Assembly: GCA_029865895.1 (NCBI GenBank)
Contig: JARXAN010000039.1
Location: 1-37,063, forward strand
DNA from: Actinomycetota bacterium
GTDB taxonomy: Bacteria; Actinomycetota; Actinomycetes; Actinomycetales; Microbacteriaceae
Reading direction: 5' to 3'
DNA length: 37,063 bases
Position 1 is the first letter of the stretch; each line of letters begins with the position of its first letter. The notes under the pieces are model-generated. The model saw nothing but the letters and a program-made list of their open reading frames with translations. It was not told the DNA's origin and searched no databases. Shown one piece after another: positions 37,013 through 37,063 of the stretch. A program made the position numbers and the translations under genes.

Positions 37013-37063
37013 TTACTCTGCTTCCGCAGCGCTTTCTTCGCCCTCAACAACTGGAGCGAGCGA
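37013..37063 (-). CDS. pnp: C-terminal end of polynucleotide phosphorylase (partial)
   Basis: The last 16 codons of an ORF entering from the right edge end in APVVEGEESAAEAE and TAA. The identity is inferred from position, since pnp precedes the M16 peptidase gene in actinobacteria, and from the acidic tail common at PNPase C-termini. No domain is visible in this fragment. Confidence 0.6.
   Translation of the reverse strand, partial: SLAPVVEGEESAAEAE

Overview
This window is an ordinary, dense stretch of core chromosome from an actinobacterium, most likely a small-genome member of the Microbacteriaceae (freshwater Luna / Rhodoluna / Aquiluna-like). The basis is the partial 16S sequence, the actinobacterial rRNA leader motif, gene order (infC-rpmI-rplT-TrmH-pheST-arg; hisCBH-priA; recA-recX-miaB-miaA-dapF; pnp-M16-dapB), actinobacterial families (DUF1844, DUF3046, ClgR-like, PriA, DUF4395) and intermediate GC (about 50-55% by eye). 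Assignment below family level is a guess.

Layout, left to right. 1-769: 5' half of a 16S rRNA gene on the minus strand, cut by the window edge. 770-1262: its leader, with three candidate promoters and the conserved actinobacterial antitermination-like box. 1263-11508: a minus-strand run pheS-pheT-argC-argJ-argB-argF-argH-tyrS, mostly overlapping or abutting; argD, argG and argR are absent from it. 11518-13511: infC (AUC start)-rpmI-rplT and a TrmH-family methyltransferase whose first codons form a terminator-like hairpin. 13691-14011: a plus-strand DUF1844 gene. 14008-17809: hisC-hisB-hisH-priA-sseB. 17832-18946: an SOS module, a small LysM protein diverging from lexA with a good LexA box between them. 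18933-25792: hflX, a plus-strand class I methyltransferase, then dapF-miaA-miaB-recX-recA (minus), with a second LexA-like box upstream of recA. 25933-30105: DUF3046, ClgR-like regulator, stand-alone PncC/CinA amidohydrolase, pgsA, ftsK. 30141-33584: rnj, dapA, thyX. 33666-34549: a plus-strand thioredoxin/DUF4395 pair. 34523-37063: TPR membrane protein, dapB, M16 peptidase and the last codons of pnp.

How it fits together: the window covers arginine, histidine and lysine/DAP biosynthesis, translation (tRNA synthetases, ribosomal proteins, IF3, rRNA and tRNA modification), DNA-damage response (LexA, RecA, RecX, SOS LysM protein), RNA turnover (RNase J, PNPase), and chromosome segregation/cell envelope (FtsK, PgsA, DapA/B/F). 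No mobile element, CRISPR array, prophage or toxin-antitoxin system is visible.

The most interesting signals are regulatory. A -10-like TANNNT hexamer ends exactly 6 nt before the start codon of six genes that lack a convincing Shine-Dalgarno (pheS, hisC, ftsK, dapA, the thioredoxin, the methyltransferase), with near cases at dapB, thyX, hflX and miaB, suggesting extensive leaderless transcription. Others are an intrinsic-terminator-like hairpin inside a conserved coding region, a shared divergent -10 between infC and DUF1844, and 12-bp-phased repeats at the lexA promoter. I see no convincing previously undescribed multi-gene system; the thioredoxin/DUF4395 pair is the closest to an uncharacterised one.
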